Assembly (NCBI RefSeq): GCF_018140925.1 | Contig: NZ_CP073315.1 | Location: forward strand, 3,534,001 to 3,598,000 | Direction of reading: 5' to 3' | DNA: 64,000 nucleotides | From: Psychrobacillus sp. INOP01 | GTDB lineage: Bacteria; Bacillota; Bacilli; Bacillales_A; Planococcaceae | Shown: piece after piece, positions 1 to 13,137 of the stretch | Layout: each line of letters begins with the position of its first letter | How positions within the stretch are numbered: the first letter of the stretch is position 1 | The notes under the pieces: generated by a model | Seen by the model: the letters and a program-made list of their open reading frames with translations, nothing else | What the model was told of the DNA's origin: nothing | The model's database searches: none | Program-made: the position numbers and the translations under genes

Positions 1-1
1 A

Positions 2-835
2 CAAATCCAAAATTTTATAAAAGATGGCTTTGTTACAGTGAACAATGAACCGGCCAAAACAAGCTATAAAGTGAAAGCAGGAGATGTTATTGTCGTTACA
101 CCTCCAGACGCTGTACCACTCGATATTGTTGCTGAGAATTTGAACTTAGAAATCATCTATGAGGATGAGGATGTAGTGGTTGTCTATAAACCCCGCGGAA
201 TGGTTGTGCATCCTGCACCAGGGCATACTACTGGAACGCTAGTTAATGGTCTGATGTATCAGATTAAAGATTTATCTGGTATTAATGGGGTTATGCGTCC
301 AGGGATTGTGCATCGTATAGATAAAGATACGACAGGTCTTTTGATGGTAGCTAAAAATGACGTAGCGCATGTCTCGTTAGTTGATCAACTTGTAAAGAAA
401 ACAGTCACTCGTAAATACACTGCACTTGTGCACGGTCGTATTGCTCACGATAAAGGGACAATTGATGCTCCTATTGCTCGTGATAAAAAAGAAAGACAAA
501 GTATGGCAGTAGTGGATAATGGTAAACATGCTGTAACACATTTCCGTGTCATAGAAAGATTTGATAAATTTTCATTAGTTGAGTGCCAATTAGAAACCGG
601 GCGTACGCATCAAATTCGTGTGCATATGAAATATATTGGTTACCCACTAGCTGGAGATCCAAAATATGGTCCGAAAAAAACGATTAGTTTTGACGGACAA
701 GTTTTACATGCGGGATTATTAGGTTTTATTCACCCCAAAACGGGAGAATACTTAGAGTTCTCTTACCCACTTCCAGAGGATTTCACTAATTTAATACAAG
801 ATTTAAAAACTCAATCATTGATTAATGAGGAATAG
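2..835 (+). CDS. rluD: 23S rRNA pseudouridine synthase, RluD family (5' end outside window)
   Basis: Converts uridines of 23S rRNA to pseudouridine. The reading frame is open from base 2, so the gene starts upstream of the window. The first residues (Q-I-Q-N-F-I-K-D-G, then V-N) look like the end of an S4 RNA-binding domain, which precedes the catalytic domain in this family; a GTG at base 38 would cut that domain and is not the start. The catalytic motif HRIDKDTTGL (about bases 311-340) carries the nucleophilic Asp, and the R-T-H-Q-I-R-V-H motif near base 601 is the usual RluA/RluD signature. In B. subtilis the equivalent gene (ylyB) lies directly before pyrR, as here. The family is certain; the exact uridine targets are not shown by the sequence. 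Confidence 0.93.
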   Translation, partial: QIQNFIKDGFVTVNNEPAKTSYKVKAGDVIVVTPPDAVPLDIVAENLNLEIIYEDEDVVVVYKPRGMVVHPAPGHTTGTLVNGLMYQIKDLSGINGVMRPGIVHRIDKDTTGLLMVAKNDVAHVSLVDQLVKKTVTRKYTALVHGRIAHDKGTIDAPIARDKKERQSMAVVDNGKHAVTHFRVIERFDKFSLVECQLETGRTHQIRVHMKYIGYPLAGDPKYGPKKTISFDGQVLHAGLLGFIHPKTGEYLEFSYPLPEDFTNLIQDLKTQSLINEE

Positions 836-846
836 TATATTATACT
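818..846 (+). promoter_or_regulatory. Probable sigma-A promoter of the pyr operon
   Basis: TTGATT (818-823), 17-base spacer, TATACT (841-846). It overlaps the last codons of rluD and points into the pyr leader. Transcription would start near 853, leaving room for the whole PyrR attenuator. Confidence 0.65.
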
Positions 847-903
847 AAGAAAAACGCAAGCATCTATACTGCTGCGATAGTCATTTTAAAATTATATAGC
901 TTC

Positions 904-1607
<704 letters not shown>

Positions 1608-1635
1608 AAATCTATTTAAAAGGTAGGAAAAGTTC

Positions 1636-2955
1636 ATGTCAAACGCCGTTTTAGATGTAAATGATAAGCCATCAGGTGGACAACTCATCACCTTAAGTTT
1701 TCAACATATGTTTGCAATGTTCGGATCGACTATATTAGTACCGCAGCTTGTAGGTTTGAGTCCTGCAATTGCATTGTTAACAAGCGGAATTGCAACAATA
1801 ATCTTCTTACTCGTAACTAAATTTCAAGTGCCAGCATATTTAGGGTCGTCGTTCGCATTCATCGCACCAATAATTATCGCAGTAAATGGATTAGATGAAT
1901 CTGGACAAGCTATAAATCCAGGCAATGCAATGATCGGTGCCGTTTTCGTTGGATTGGTTTATGGCATTGTGTCCCTTATAATTTGGAAAAGCGGGTATAA
2001 ATGGATTATGAAGCTTTTACCAGCAATCGTTGTTGGACCAGTTATCATGGTTATTGGTCTAGGATTATCTGGTGTTGCAGTCGATATGGCGATGAATATT
2101 ACAAATGCAGATACAGGCTTAAAAGAATATAGCTTCCTGCATTTCTCCGCAGCTTTAGTTACTTTGTTTACAGCGATAATCTGTACGGTATACTTCAAAA
2201 ATATTATTAGTACAATGCCAATCTTAGTTGGATTAGTGGTAGGTTACATATATTCTATCGCCATTGGAATTGTTGACTTTACCCCGATAAAAGAAGCAAA
2301 AATATTCGCTTTACCTGACTTTTTAATACCTGGAGTACATTATGATTTTGTTATAACTTCTAATATTTTGCTAGTGATGGTTCCAATTGTCATCGTAACT
2401 ATCTCCGAACATATTGGGCATCAGCTCGTACTTGGAAAAGTTGTAGAAAGAGATTATATAAAAGAACCTGGACTACATAGATCTTTACTGGGTGATGGTT
2501 TAGGGACCTTAGTAAGTGCATTTATCGGTGGTCCACCTAAAACGACTTACGGTGAAAATATTGGAGTTTTAGCAATAACTCGTATATACAGTGTTTATGT
2601 CATTTTAGGTGCAGCTGTAGTGGCTATCCTGCTTTCATTCTTTGGAAAAGCAATGGCAGTCATTTCTACGATACCAACAGCAGTTCTAGGTGGTGTATCC
2701 ATCCTATTATTTGGGATAATCGCAGCAAGTGGGTTACGCATGTTAGTAGATGCAAAAGTAGATTTCGGCAATAGTCGTAATTTAGTCATTGCTTCTGTAA
2801 TCCTAGTAATAGGAATCGGAGGGGCAAAGTTCATCGTTACAGAGGCCCTTAGCATAGAGGGTATGGCTTTAGCGGCAATTATCGGGGTTATACTAAATCT
2901 CATCCTACCTGGAAGAAAAAAAGCAGAAAGCACAGATTTACATCAAACTGAATAA
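1636..2955 (+). CDS. pyrP: Uracil permease (NCS2 family)
   Basis: Proton-coupled uracil importer of the cytoplasmic membrane, 439 residues, almost entirely alternating hydrophobic segments as expected for the 14-segment UraA/PyrP fold. The N-terminal Q-H-M-F-A-M-F-G-S-T and the central T-I-S-E-H-I-G-H (about residue 257) are characteristic of UraA-type permeases. The start ATG has an upstream AAAGGTAGG. It sits between pyrR and pyrB, as in B. subtilis. The pyrR-pyrP gap is too short for the attenuator that B. subtilis has there, so pyrR and pyrP are probably controlled together by the leader. Confidence 0.95.
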   Translation: MSNAVLDVNDKPSGGQLITLSFQHMFAMFGSTILVPQLVGLSPAIALLTSGIATIIFLLVTKFQVPAYLGSSFAFIAPIIIAVNGLDESGQAINPGNAMIGAVFVGLVYGIVSLIIWKSGYKWIMKLLPAIVVGPVIMVIGLGLSGVAVDMAMNITNADTGLKEYSFLHFSAALVTLFTAIICTVYFKNIISTMPILVGLVVGYIYSIAIGIVDFTPIKEAKIFALPDFLIPGVHYDFVITSNILLVMVPIVIVTISEHIGHQLVLGKVVERDYIKEPGLHRSLLGDGLGTLVSAFIGGPPKTTYGENIGVLAITRIYSVYVILGAAVVAILLSFFGKAMAVISTIPTAVLGGVSILLFGIIAASGLRMLVDAKVDFGNSRNLVIASVILVIGIGGAKFIVTEALSIEGMALAAIIGVILNLILPGRKKAESTDLHQTE

Positions 2956-2958
2956 TAG

Positions 2959-3090
2959 ACCTTTTAAGAAGTTGAACAGTGAGTCAGCAAAAGGTTCGAA
3001 TAGCAAGTTGGGACATGCAACATGATCCTGCTACTTGTCTATGCAAAAACGAACCTTCTCGAGACTTTTTCGAGGAGGTTTTAAATTTTG
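2959..3090 (+). promoter_or_regulatory. Putative second pyr attenuator between pyrP and pyrB
   Basis: The architecture matches the leader attenuator. ACCTTTT (2959-2965) pairs with AAAAGGT (2989-2995), enclosing a loop with CAGTGAGTC that only partly fits the PyrR-binding consensus. AAGGTTCG (2991-2998) can instead pair with CGAACCTT (3050-3057), an antiterminator. AACCTTCTCGA (3052-3062) pairs with TCGAGGAGGTT (3070-3080) and is followed by a T-rich run, a terminator. B. subtilis has a PyrR attenuator at this position. Whether PyrR still recognises the degenerate loop is unknown. Confidence 0.6.
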
Positions 3091-3112
3091 TAGAAAGTAG
3101 TTTACTAAATAA

Positions 3113-3203
3113 GCCTCCTGCGGATGTCACAGACTTTTTAGAGGAATTTATCGAGCTGGCTCGATAAAAGTCTGGATGCAAATACACTAAGGCGTATTTG
3201 ATG
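3113..3203 (+). repeat. Structured leader repeat, copy A (upstream of pyrB)
   Basis: Begins GCCTCCTGCGGATGTCACAG and ends at the last hairpin before the pyrB ribosome-binding site. Stem 1: CAGACTTTT (3130-3138) with AAAAGTCTG (3166-3174). An alternative inner hairpin pairs TTTATCGAG (3148-3156) with CTCGATAAA (3161-3169). Stem 2: CAAATAC (3179-3185) with GTATTTG (3194-3200). A related element lies at 50711-50860. No known RNA class is recognised. Confidence 0.6.
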
Positions 3204-3223
3204 ATAAAGAAAGGTGGATATTC

Positions 3224-4102
3224 ATGAAAAATTTAGTATCAATGAAAGACTTATCGGTAGATCAAATACATGCGATATTAAAGCAAGCGCAAGCGTTTCG
3301 TGATGGTACCACCTCTACACTAACAAATAAATACACAGTTTCGAACCTCTTTTTTGAGCCTAGCACACGAACTAAGATGAGCTTTGAAATGGCTGAAAGA
3401 AAACTAAATTTAGAAGTCCTTCCTTTCGAAGCTGGCTTCTCTAGTACATTAAAAGGTGAAACACTTTATGACACAGTAAAAGTTCTAGAATCCATTGGCC
3501 TGGATTTATTAGTAATTAGGCATGAGCAAAATAATTATTTTGAAGAGTTAGTTGGAAAAGTTAAACCTGCGATTATCAACGGTGGCGACGGTACAGGAAA
3601 TCATCCAACGCAAAGCCTTCTAGATATTTATACAATTTGGCAAGAATTTGGTACTTTACAAGATAAGGTAATTACGATTGTAGGAGATATCACCCATAGC
3701 CGTGTAGCAAGATCTAATGCAGATGCACTTACAAGATTAGGTGCACAAGTTCGGTTTGTTTGTCCACCCGAATGGCAAGGTGAGTTCAAAGCGTTTGCTG
3801 AATTCGATGAGGTAATAGAAGATAGTGATGTTCTCATGATGCTTCGTGTTCAGCACGAAAGACATGATGGGAAGACGACATTTTCTAAAGAGCAATATCA
3901 TCAATTATTTGGTCTAACAATTGAGCGAGAGCGGAAAATGAAAGAACATGCAATTATCATGCATCCTGCCCCTTTCAATAGAGGTGTGGAAATAGCTAGT
4001 GAATTAGTAGAATGTGAACGGTCAAGGATTTTTAAGCAAATGGAAAATGGTGTTTATGTTCGCATGGCTGTCATTGAAATGATTTTGAGAGGGAGAGAAT
4101 AA
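3224..4102 (+). CDS. pyrB: Aspartate carbamoyltransferase catalytic chain
   Basis: Condenses carbamoyl phosphate with L-aspartate to N-carbamoyl-L-aspartate, the first committed step of pyrimidine synthesis. The carbamoyl-phosphate motif STRT is at residues 47-50, HPTQ at 127-130 and HPAPFNRG from 247. It has 292 residues, about a dozen fewer than the B. subtilis enzyme, with no key motif missing. No regulatory chain (pyrI) follows, as usual in Bacillales. The start ATG is preceded by AAAGGTGG. One base separates it from pyrC. Confidence 0.97.
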   Translation: MKNLVSMKDLSVDQIHAILKQAQAFRDGTTSTLTNKYTVSNLFFEPSTRTKMSFEMAERKLNLEVLPFEAGFSSTLKGETLYDTVKVLESIGLDLLVIRHEQNNYFEELVGKVKPAIINGGDGTGNHPTQSLLDIYTIWQEFGTLQDKVITIVGDITHSRVARSNADALTRLGAQVRFVCPPEWQGEFKAFAEFDEVIEDSDVLMMLRVQHERHDGKTTFSKEQYHQLFGLTIERERKMKEHAIIMHPAPFNRGVEIASELVECERSRIFKQMENGVYVRMAVIEMILRGRE

Positions 4103-4103
4103 C

Positions 4104-5384
4104 ATGACAAAAATTATTCAAAACGTTCAAATAGTTAACAATGAAGGGGAATTAGAGTCGGCTGCTGTTTTAGTTCAAGAAGGCAGAATTGCAGCAATCG
4201 GAGCGAATGTTACATCAAATGATGCACAACAAATAGATGGGAAAGGACTTTTGCTTTCTGCAGGTTTCATCGATGTGCATGTACACTTACGTGAACCAGG
4301 TGGAGAGCATAAAGAAACGATTCAAACAGGAACAAAAGCTGCAGCAAAAGGTGGTTATACAACCATTTGTGCTATGCCGAATACAAGACCAGTACCTGAC
4401 ACTGTAGAAAATTTCTCACATGTTCTAGATTTAGTAGAGAAAAATGCACTTGTTCGTGTCCTACCTTATGGTTCTATTACAATCCGACAAGCGGGTAAAG
4501 AAAGAACAGATATCGAAGCATTGAAAAATCTTGGAGCTTTTGCTTTAACAGATGACGGTGTTGGTGTCCAAGAGGCTGGGACAATGCTAGAAGCAATGGA
4601 GGAAGCAGCAAAATTTAATATTCCAATTGTTGCTCACTGTGAAGATAACACACTTATCTACGGGGGCGTTATGCATAAAGGAAAACGTAGCAAAGAGCTT
4701 GGGTTGAAAGGTATTCCCTCTGTTTCTGAATCAGTACATATTGCAAGAGATATACTACTCGCAGAAGCAGCAGGGGCTCATTATCACGTATGTCATGTCA
4801 GTACAAAAGAGTCAGTTCGTGTCATAAGAGACGCTAAAAAAGCTGGTATTCATGTGACAGCAGAAGTAAGTCCGCATCATTTATTGCTTTGTGAGGATGA
4901 TATTCCTTCAAATGAAGCAGCCTGGAAGATGAACCCTCCACTTAGAGCTAAAGAAGATATGATGGCACTTAGAGAAGGATTAGAAGATGGAACTTTAGAT
5001 TTTATAGCGACGGATCACGCTCCACATACAGAAGAAGAGAAGTCATTAGGATTTGAAAAAGCTCCATTCGGAATTGTTGGATTAGAAACAGCATTTCCAC
5101 TATTATATACTCACTTTGTAAAAACTGGCGATTGGACACTCAAGCAGCTATTGAATTATTTAACGGTTAAACCAGCAGATGTATTTGGTTTTGAGTTTGG
5201 TAAGCTTGAAGTAGGGGCACCAGCTGATTTGGTATTGATTGATCTAGAAAAAGAACAAAGAATCGATAAAGAAGCTTTTGTATCAAAAGGAAAGAATACT
5301 CCGTTTAACGGATGGGCTTGCAATGGTTGGCCACAACTTACAATGTATAACGGAGAGATCGTATGGCAGGAGGAACAAGCATGA
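4104..5384 (+). CDS. pyrC: Dihydroorotase
   Basis: Zinc amidohydrolase that cyclises N-carbamoyl-aspartate to dihydroorotate. Metal-ligand motif H-V-H-L-R-E-P-G begins at residue 59, and T-D-H-A-P-H at 303-308 carries the catalytic Asp. The 426-residue length fits the long class I type found in Bacillus. Its stop codon overlaps the carA start in an ATGA arrangement, so the two are probably translationally coupled. Confidence 0.97.
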   Translation: MTKIIQNVQIVNNEGELESAAVLVQEGRIAAIGANVTSNDAQQIDGKGLLLSAGFIDVHVHLREPGGEHKETIQTGTKAAAKGGYTTICAMPNTRPVPDTVENFSHVLDLVEKNALVRVLPYGSITIRQAGKERTDIEALKNLGAFALTDDGVGVQEAGTMLEAMEEAAKFNIPIVAHCEDNTLIYGGVMHKGKRSKELGLKGIPSVSESVHIARDILLAEAAGAHYHVCHVSTKESVRVIRDAKKAGIHVTAEVSPHHLLLCEDDIPSNEAAWKMNPPLRAKEDMMALREGLEDGTLDFIATDHAPHTEEEKSLGFEKAPFGIVGLETAFPLLYTHFVKTGDWTLKQLLNYLTVKPADVFGFEFGKLEVGAPADLVLIDLEKEQRIDKEAFVSKGKNTPFNGWACNGWPQLTMYNGEIVWQEEQA

Positions 5385-6481
5385 AAACAAGATACTTAAT
5401 ATTAGAAGACGGTACGGTATTTAAGGGAAACGCATTCGGAAGTGAAGCGGGAACAATTGGTGAAGTAATCTTTACAACAGCTATGACAGGCTATCAGGAA
5501 TCGATTTCAGATCCTTCTAATTGTGGACAAATATTAACGTTTACGTATCCGATGGTTGGTAACTATGGTATAAATCCAGATGATTTTGAAGCTATTACAA
5601 TTGGGCTTTCCGGAGTAGTAATAAGAGAACTTGCTGAACAACCATCGAATTTCAGAAATACTGGTACTTTAAGTGAATTTTTAAATGCTAAAAATGTTCC
5701 TGGAATTGAAGGAATTGACACTAGAAAGTTAACTCGTATTATTCGTATGCATGGTTCATTAAAAGGAAGACTTACAAATGCTGATGAAGAAGTAAACGTA
5801 GAACAAGTAGTGAAAGAACTTCAGACTACTGAAATCCCAAGAAACGTAGTAGAACAAGTTTCGATTACTCGACCATATCCAAGTCCAGGACGTGGAAAAA
5901 GAGTGGTACTTGTCGACTTCGGTATGAAACACGGTATTTTAAGAGAACTAAACAAACGGGATTGCGATATTATTGTTGTCCCATATAATACATCCGCTGC
6001 TGAAATATTAGGGATGTTTCCCGATGGAGTCATGTTATCCAACGGACCTGGAGATCCAACTGATATTCCAGAAGCAATCGAAATGGTAAAAGGAATTATA
6101 GGTAAAGTACCTATTTTTGGAGTATGTCTAGGACATCAACTTATTTCACTTGCAAGTGGCGCTACATCCTTCAAATTGAAATTTGGCCATCGCGGAGGAA
6201 ATCATCCAGTAAAAGATTTAAGAACAGGAAGAACAGAGTTAACTTCTCAAAACCATGGTTATGCAATTGATGCAGATTCCATTGCACAAACAGATTTAGA
6301 AATAACACATATAGCGTTAAATGACGGCACAGTTGAAGGGGTAAGACATACTAAATTCCCGGTATTTTGTGTTCAGTTCCACCCAGAAGGATCATCAGGA
6401 CCAGAAGATTCAAAACATCTATTTGACGAGTTTATTGAATTAATGAATCTAGAGAGCAAAAAGGAGAATTCACATGCCTAA
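5381..6481 (+). CDS. carA: Carbamoyl-phosphate synthase small (glutaminase) subunit, pyrimidine-specific
   Basis: Hydrolyses glutamine and passes ammonia to CarB. Class I glutamine amidotransferase triad: Cys249 in FGVCLGHQ, His334 and Glu336 in F-H-P-E-G. It has 366 residues. The start chosen is ATG 5381, overlapping the pyrC stop as ATGA and preceded by GGAGGAA; an in-frame ATG at 5363 lies before this ribosome-binding site. Called pyrAA in B. subtilis. The location within the pyr operon indicates a pyrimidine rather than an arginine role. Confidence 0.96.
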   Translation: MKTRYLILEDGTVFKGNAFGSEAGTIGEVIFTTAMTGYQESISDPSNCGQILTFTYPMVGNYGINPDDFEAITIGLSGVVIRELAEQPSNFRNTGTLSEFLNAKNVPGIEGIDTRKLTRIIRMHGSLKGRLTNADEEVNVEQVVKELQTTEIPRNVVEQVSITRPYPSPGRGKRVVLVDFGMKHGILRELNKRDCDIIVVPYNTSAAEILGMFPDGVMLSNGPGDPTDIPEAIEMVKGIIGKVPIFGVCLGHQLISLASGATSFKLKFGHRGGNHPVKDLRTGRTELTSQNHGYAIDADSIAQTDLEITHIALNDGTVEGVRHTKFPVFCVQFHPEGSSGPEDSKHLFDEFIELMNLESKKENSHA

Positions 6482-9400
6482 ACGTAAAGATATAAAAACA
6501 ATATTAGTAATAGGTTCAGGTCCAATCGTTATCGGCCAAGCTGCTGAATTCGACTACGCTGGTACACAAGCATGTATTTCACTAAGAGAAGAAGGCTATA
6601 GTGTTATTTTAGTGAATTCCAATCCTGCGACTATTATGACGGATACAGAAATTGCAGATAAAGTTTATATTGAACCCCTTACACTACCGTTTGTTAGTAA
6701 AATTATTCGTAAAGAGCGTCCAGATGCAATTTTACCTACACTTGGTGGACAGACTGGATTGAATATGGCAATTGAGCTTGATGAATCAGGTATTTTAGAT
6801 GAACTAGGAATCGAAATATTAGGTACAAAATTAGAAGCAATTCACAAAGCAGAAGATCGTGATCTATTCCGTACTCTGATGAATGAATTAAATGAACCGG
6901 TTCCAGATAGTGATATTATCCATAATCTTGAAGAAGCGAAAGCATTCGTAGAACGTATTGGGTATCCAGTTATCGTCCGTCCGGCATTTACAATGGGAGG
7001 AACAGGCGGTGGTATTTGTCACAATGATACTGACTTAGCTGAAATTGTAACAAGTGGTTTAAAATATAGCCCTGTTACTCAATGCTTACTTGAAAAGTCG
7101 ATTGCTGGATATAAAGAGATTGAATATGAAGTAATGCGTGATTCCGCAGACAACGCAATTGTTGTATGTAATATGGAAAACTTCGATGCTGTTGGGATTC
7201 ATACAGGAGATTCAATCGTAGTTGCGCCTACACAAACATTATCTGACCGTGAAAACCAAATGCTTCGTAATGTATCTCTAAAAATTATTCGTGCACTTAA
7301 AATTGAAGGTGGATGTAACGTACAATTAGCACTTGATCCACATAGCTTCAACTACTATATTATCGAAGTAAACCCTCGTGTAAGTCGTTCATCTGCACTT
7401 GCATCAAAAGCTACTGGTTATCCAATTGCGAAACTTGCAGCTAAAATCGCAGTAGGTCTTACATTGGATGAGATGATGAATCCAGTTACACAAAAAACCT
7501 ACGCTTGTTTTGAACCAGCATTAGACTACATCGTTGCAAAAATTCCAAGATGGCCATTCGATAAATTTGAATCAGCTAAACGTAATCTTGGAACACAAAT
7601 GAAAGCTACGGGAGAGGTAATGTCACTTGGACGTACATTTGAGGAAGCGATACTTAAGTCAGTTCGTTCCCTTGAAACAGGTCATTTCCATATCGAAATG
7701 AAAAACAGTGAGTCCATTACAGATGCATGGATGGAAAAACGTATTCGTCGTGCAGGAGATGAGAGACTCTTCTTCATAGGAGAAGCACTTCGACGTGGAG
7801 TAACTGTTGAGACAATTCATGAGTGGAGCCAAATTGATCTATTCTTCTTAAACAAACTTCAAAATATCGTGAAATATGAAGAAGTTATCCAAAAAAATGC
7901 TTTTAATCAAGAAGTATTATATAAAGCAAAACGTATGGGCTTTGCAGATAAAACTATTGCGAAATACTGGAATGTGACTGAATTAGAAGTTTATAACTTT
8001 AAAAAAGAAAATGGAATTGTACCAGTTTACAAAATGGTCGATACTTGTGCAGGAGAGTTTGAGTCAGAAACACCTTACTTCTATGGAACATATGAAGAGG
8101 AAAATGAATCCATTCGTACGGAAAAGGAAAGCGTAATTGTACTAGGGTCAGGTCCGATTCGTATCGGTCAAGGGGTTGAGTTTGACTATGCAACTGTACA
8201 TTCTGTATGGGCTATTAAAGAAGCAGGCTATGAGGCAATTATTATAAATAATAACCCTGAAACAGTTTCAACCGACTTCTCCATTTCGGATAAATTATAT
8301 TTTGAACCACTTACTCTAGAAGATGTCATGCACATCGTTGACTTAGAGCAGCCGAAAGGTGTAGTGGTACAATTCGGAGGACAAACAGCGATTAACTTAG
8401 CTGCTGGACTTGAAGAAAGAGGCGTTAAAATTCTAGGCACAACGCTAGAAGACATTGACCGTGCCGAAAACCGTAACAAGTTTGAAGCAGCTCTTCATGA
8501 AATAGATATTCCTCAGCCACTCGGAAAAACTGCAGTATCTGTGGAAGAAGCAACTAAAATTGCCAACGAAATAGGGTATCCAGTATTAGTTAGACCTTCT
8601 TATGTACTTGGTGGTCGTGCAATGCAGATTGTATATACCGAAGATGAGATCAAACACTATATGGAGCATGCGGTAGAAGCGAGCCCTGAAAAACCAGTTC
8701 TAATCGACCGTTACTTAACAGGAACAGAAATTGAAGTAGATGCAATTTGTGATGGGGAAAATGTATTAATACCAGGAATCATGGAACATATTGAACGTGC
8801 AGGTGTTCACTCAGGTGATTCAATTGCTGTATATCCACCACAAAAACTATCACAACAACAGATTGATACACTGGTAGATTACACAACAAGACTTGCAAAA
8901 GGACTGAAAATTGTTGGATTGATGAATATTCAATATGTCATTTCCAAGGATGAGGTTTACGTAATTGAAGTAAATCCACGTTCAAGTCGTACAGTACCGT
9001 TCTTAAGTAAAATCACATCCATCCCTATGGCGAATATTGCAACAAAAGCGATTTTAGGTCAATCAATCATTGAACAAGGGTACACACCAGGACTTGTCCC
9101 AAATAGCCCAGGAGTATATGTAAAAGTACCGGTGTTCAGTTTTGCGAAACTTCGTCGAGTGGATATTACGCTTGGACCTGAGATGAAATCTACTGGGGAA
9201 GTAATGGGGAAAGATATAACGATCGAAAAAGCGTTATATAAAGGACTAGCGGCAGCAGGAATGGAAATCAAAGATCACGGAACAGTACTAATGACTATTT
9301 CGGATAAAGACAAAGCAGAAGGCACAGAAATTGCGAAAAGATTTTACGCAATAGGATTCCGCATTATGGCTACACAAGGTACTGCTGAAGCAATTAAAAA

Positions 9401-9667
9401 TGCAGGAATTCCAGTAGACATCGTGGATAAAATCGGCGCAAAAGGAACTACATTACTAGACGTAATTCAAAAAGGGGAAGCACAATTTATTATCAACACG
9501 CTAACTAAAGGAATGCAACCTGAACGTGATGGATTCCGTATTCGTAGAGAGTCTGTAGAAAATGGCATCCCTTGTTTAACATCATTAGATACTGCAGAAG
9601 CAATGCTACGTGTTATTGAATCAATGACATTCTCTACTGAGACTATGAAACATCAGGAGGTTAAAGC

Positions 9668-9671
<4 letters not shown>
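6474..9671 (+). CDS. carB: Carbamoyl-phosphate synthase large subunit, pyrimidine-specific
   Basis: Makes carbamoyl phosphate from bicarbonate, ammonia and two ATP. The two homologous synthetase halves each start with V-I-G-S-G-P or V-L-G-S-G-P followed by I-R/V-I-G-Q (near residues 13 and 556) and contain an ATP-grasp fold. A C-terminal MGS-like allosteric domain begins near residue 935. The length, 1065 residues, is typical of the Bacillus form. The start ATG has AAAAAGGAGAA upstream and overlaps the carA end by 8 bases. Called pyrAB in B. subtilis. Confidence 0.97.
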
Positions 9672-12058
<2,387 letters not shown>

Positions 12059-12062
<4 letters not shown>

Positions 12063-12691
12063 GCTTAGAAAACAAAATTGCCAAGGCGCTTCTTGAGGTG
12101 GGTGCAGTTGCATTAAAACCTAATGACCAATTCACATGGGCTTCTGGTATCAAATCCCCAATTTACTGTGATAACCGAATTACAATGTCATCACCGGCAA
12201 TTAGAAAAGAAATTGCTCAAGGCTTAGCAAAAGCAATCGAAGAAAACTTTCCAGGAACAGAAGCAGTAGCAGGTACTGCAACAGCAGGTATTCCTCATGC
12301 TGCATGGGTGAGTGATATACTGGAACTTCCGATGATGTATGTCCGGTCAAAAGCAAAAGAACATGGACGTGGCAATCAGATTGAAGGTAAAGTAGTGGCA
12401 GGGCAAAAAGTTGTAGTAATTGAAGACTTAATTTCCACAGGTGGAAGCAGTCTAGTGGCAGTTGATGCACTGCAAAAAGAGGGATTAGAAGTACTGGGTG
12501 TAGTTAGTATATTTACTTATGAGCTACCAAAAGCAGAGCAAGCATTTGAAGAAGCAGGTATTTCTTTTGTTAGCTTAACAAACTATGATGCTTTAACAAC
12601 TGCCGCAAAAGAAGCTGGAACCATTTTAGAAGAGGATTTACCTATGCTTTCAAAATGGCATAATGACTTAAAAAGTGGACTGCTTAAATAG
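12059..12691 (+). CDS. pyrE: Orotate phosphoribosyltransferase
   Basis: Transfers the PRPP ribosyl phosphate to orotate, giving OMP for PyrF. The PRPP motif [14 protein letters not shown] is at residues 118-131. The start chosen is ATG 12059, overlapping the pyrF stop and preceded by GGGAGGAAAA; the upstream in-frame codon at 12044 is less well placed. It has 210 residues. Last gene of the operon: a rho-independent terminator follows within 12 bases. Confidence 0.96.
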
Positions 12692-12701
12692 ACTTTAGTG
12701 T

Positions 12702-12730
12702 AACGATCTCCTCAAAGGGGGTCGTTTTTA
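12702..12730 (+). terminator. Rho-independent terminator of the pyr operon
   Basis: AACGATCTCC pairs with GGGGGTCGTT (one mismatch or wobble region) across a short loop, followed by a T tract. It lies directly after pyrE. Confidence 0.85.
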
Positions 12731-12731
12731 G

Positions 12732-13137
12732 CTGATTCGGCTTTTAATAATGCTTGAAATATGTGTTTTTAAAAATGCAATTCACATTACATTTTACTCG
12801 TATTCTTTATCGAAAGTATTTGTCTATTTAAATGAATACAGGCATTTAGATTACTAGTATATACAATAGTGTTATTATCATTGTTTTATTGTGGTGATTG
12901 GCTTAAGGATAGCCACTATTATTTGGGTGTTGGGAGGAAAATGTAGACCAACCAATAAAACGAGAACTGTAACTCTTCCTTATAATGAAAAATTTGATAT
13001 ACAGAAGTGCTATTTTCTATGGTATTTGTTATATTATGAGTTAATGATGTTTAGATTTTCGTTTAATATAAATTGGTGGGAACATACACGAGGGACTATT
13101 AATATGTAACTTGTTAGTGAGAGGGCGAGTGTAAGGT
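12732..13137. other. Intergenic stretch between pyrE and the HPr kinase paralogue
   Basis: About 400 very AT-rich bases without a convincing gene. A 72-codon frame at 12891-13109 has no ribosome-binding site and no recognisable product. No clear hairpin or protein-binding site was found. It presumably contains the promoter of the downstream kinase, but no strong -35/-10 pair stands out. Confidence 0.5.

Noticed and set aside
2979-3167. 62-codon frame with a fairly protein-like sequence between pyrP and pyrB
   Set aside because: It begins in the loop of the attenuator and ends in the structured repeat; the conserved pattern is in the RNA pairing, and no ribosome-binding site precedes the GTG. 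A leader peptide is not excluded but is not supported.
12891-13109. 72-codon frame in the pyrE-HPr kinase gap
   Set aside because: No ribosome-binding site, no recognisable product, and biased composition of an AT-rich leader.
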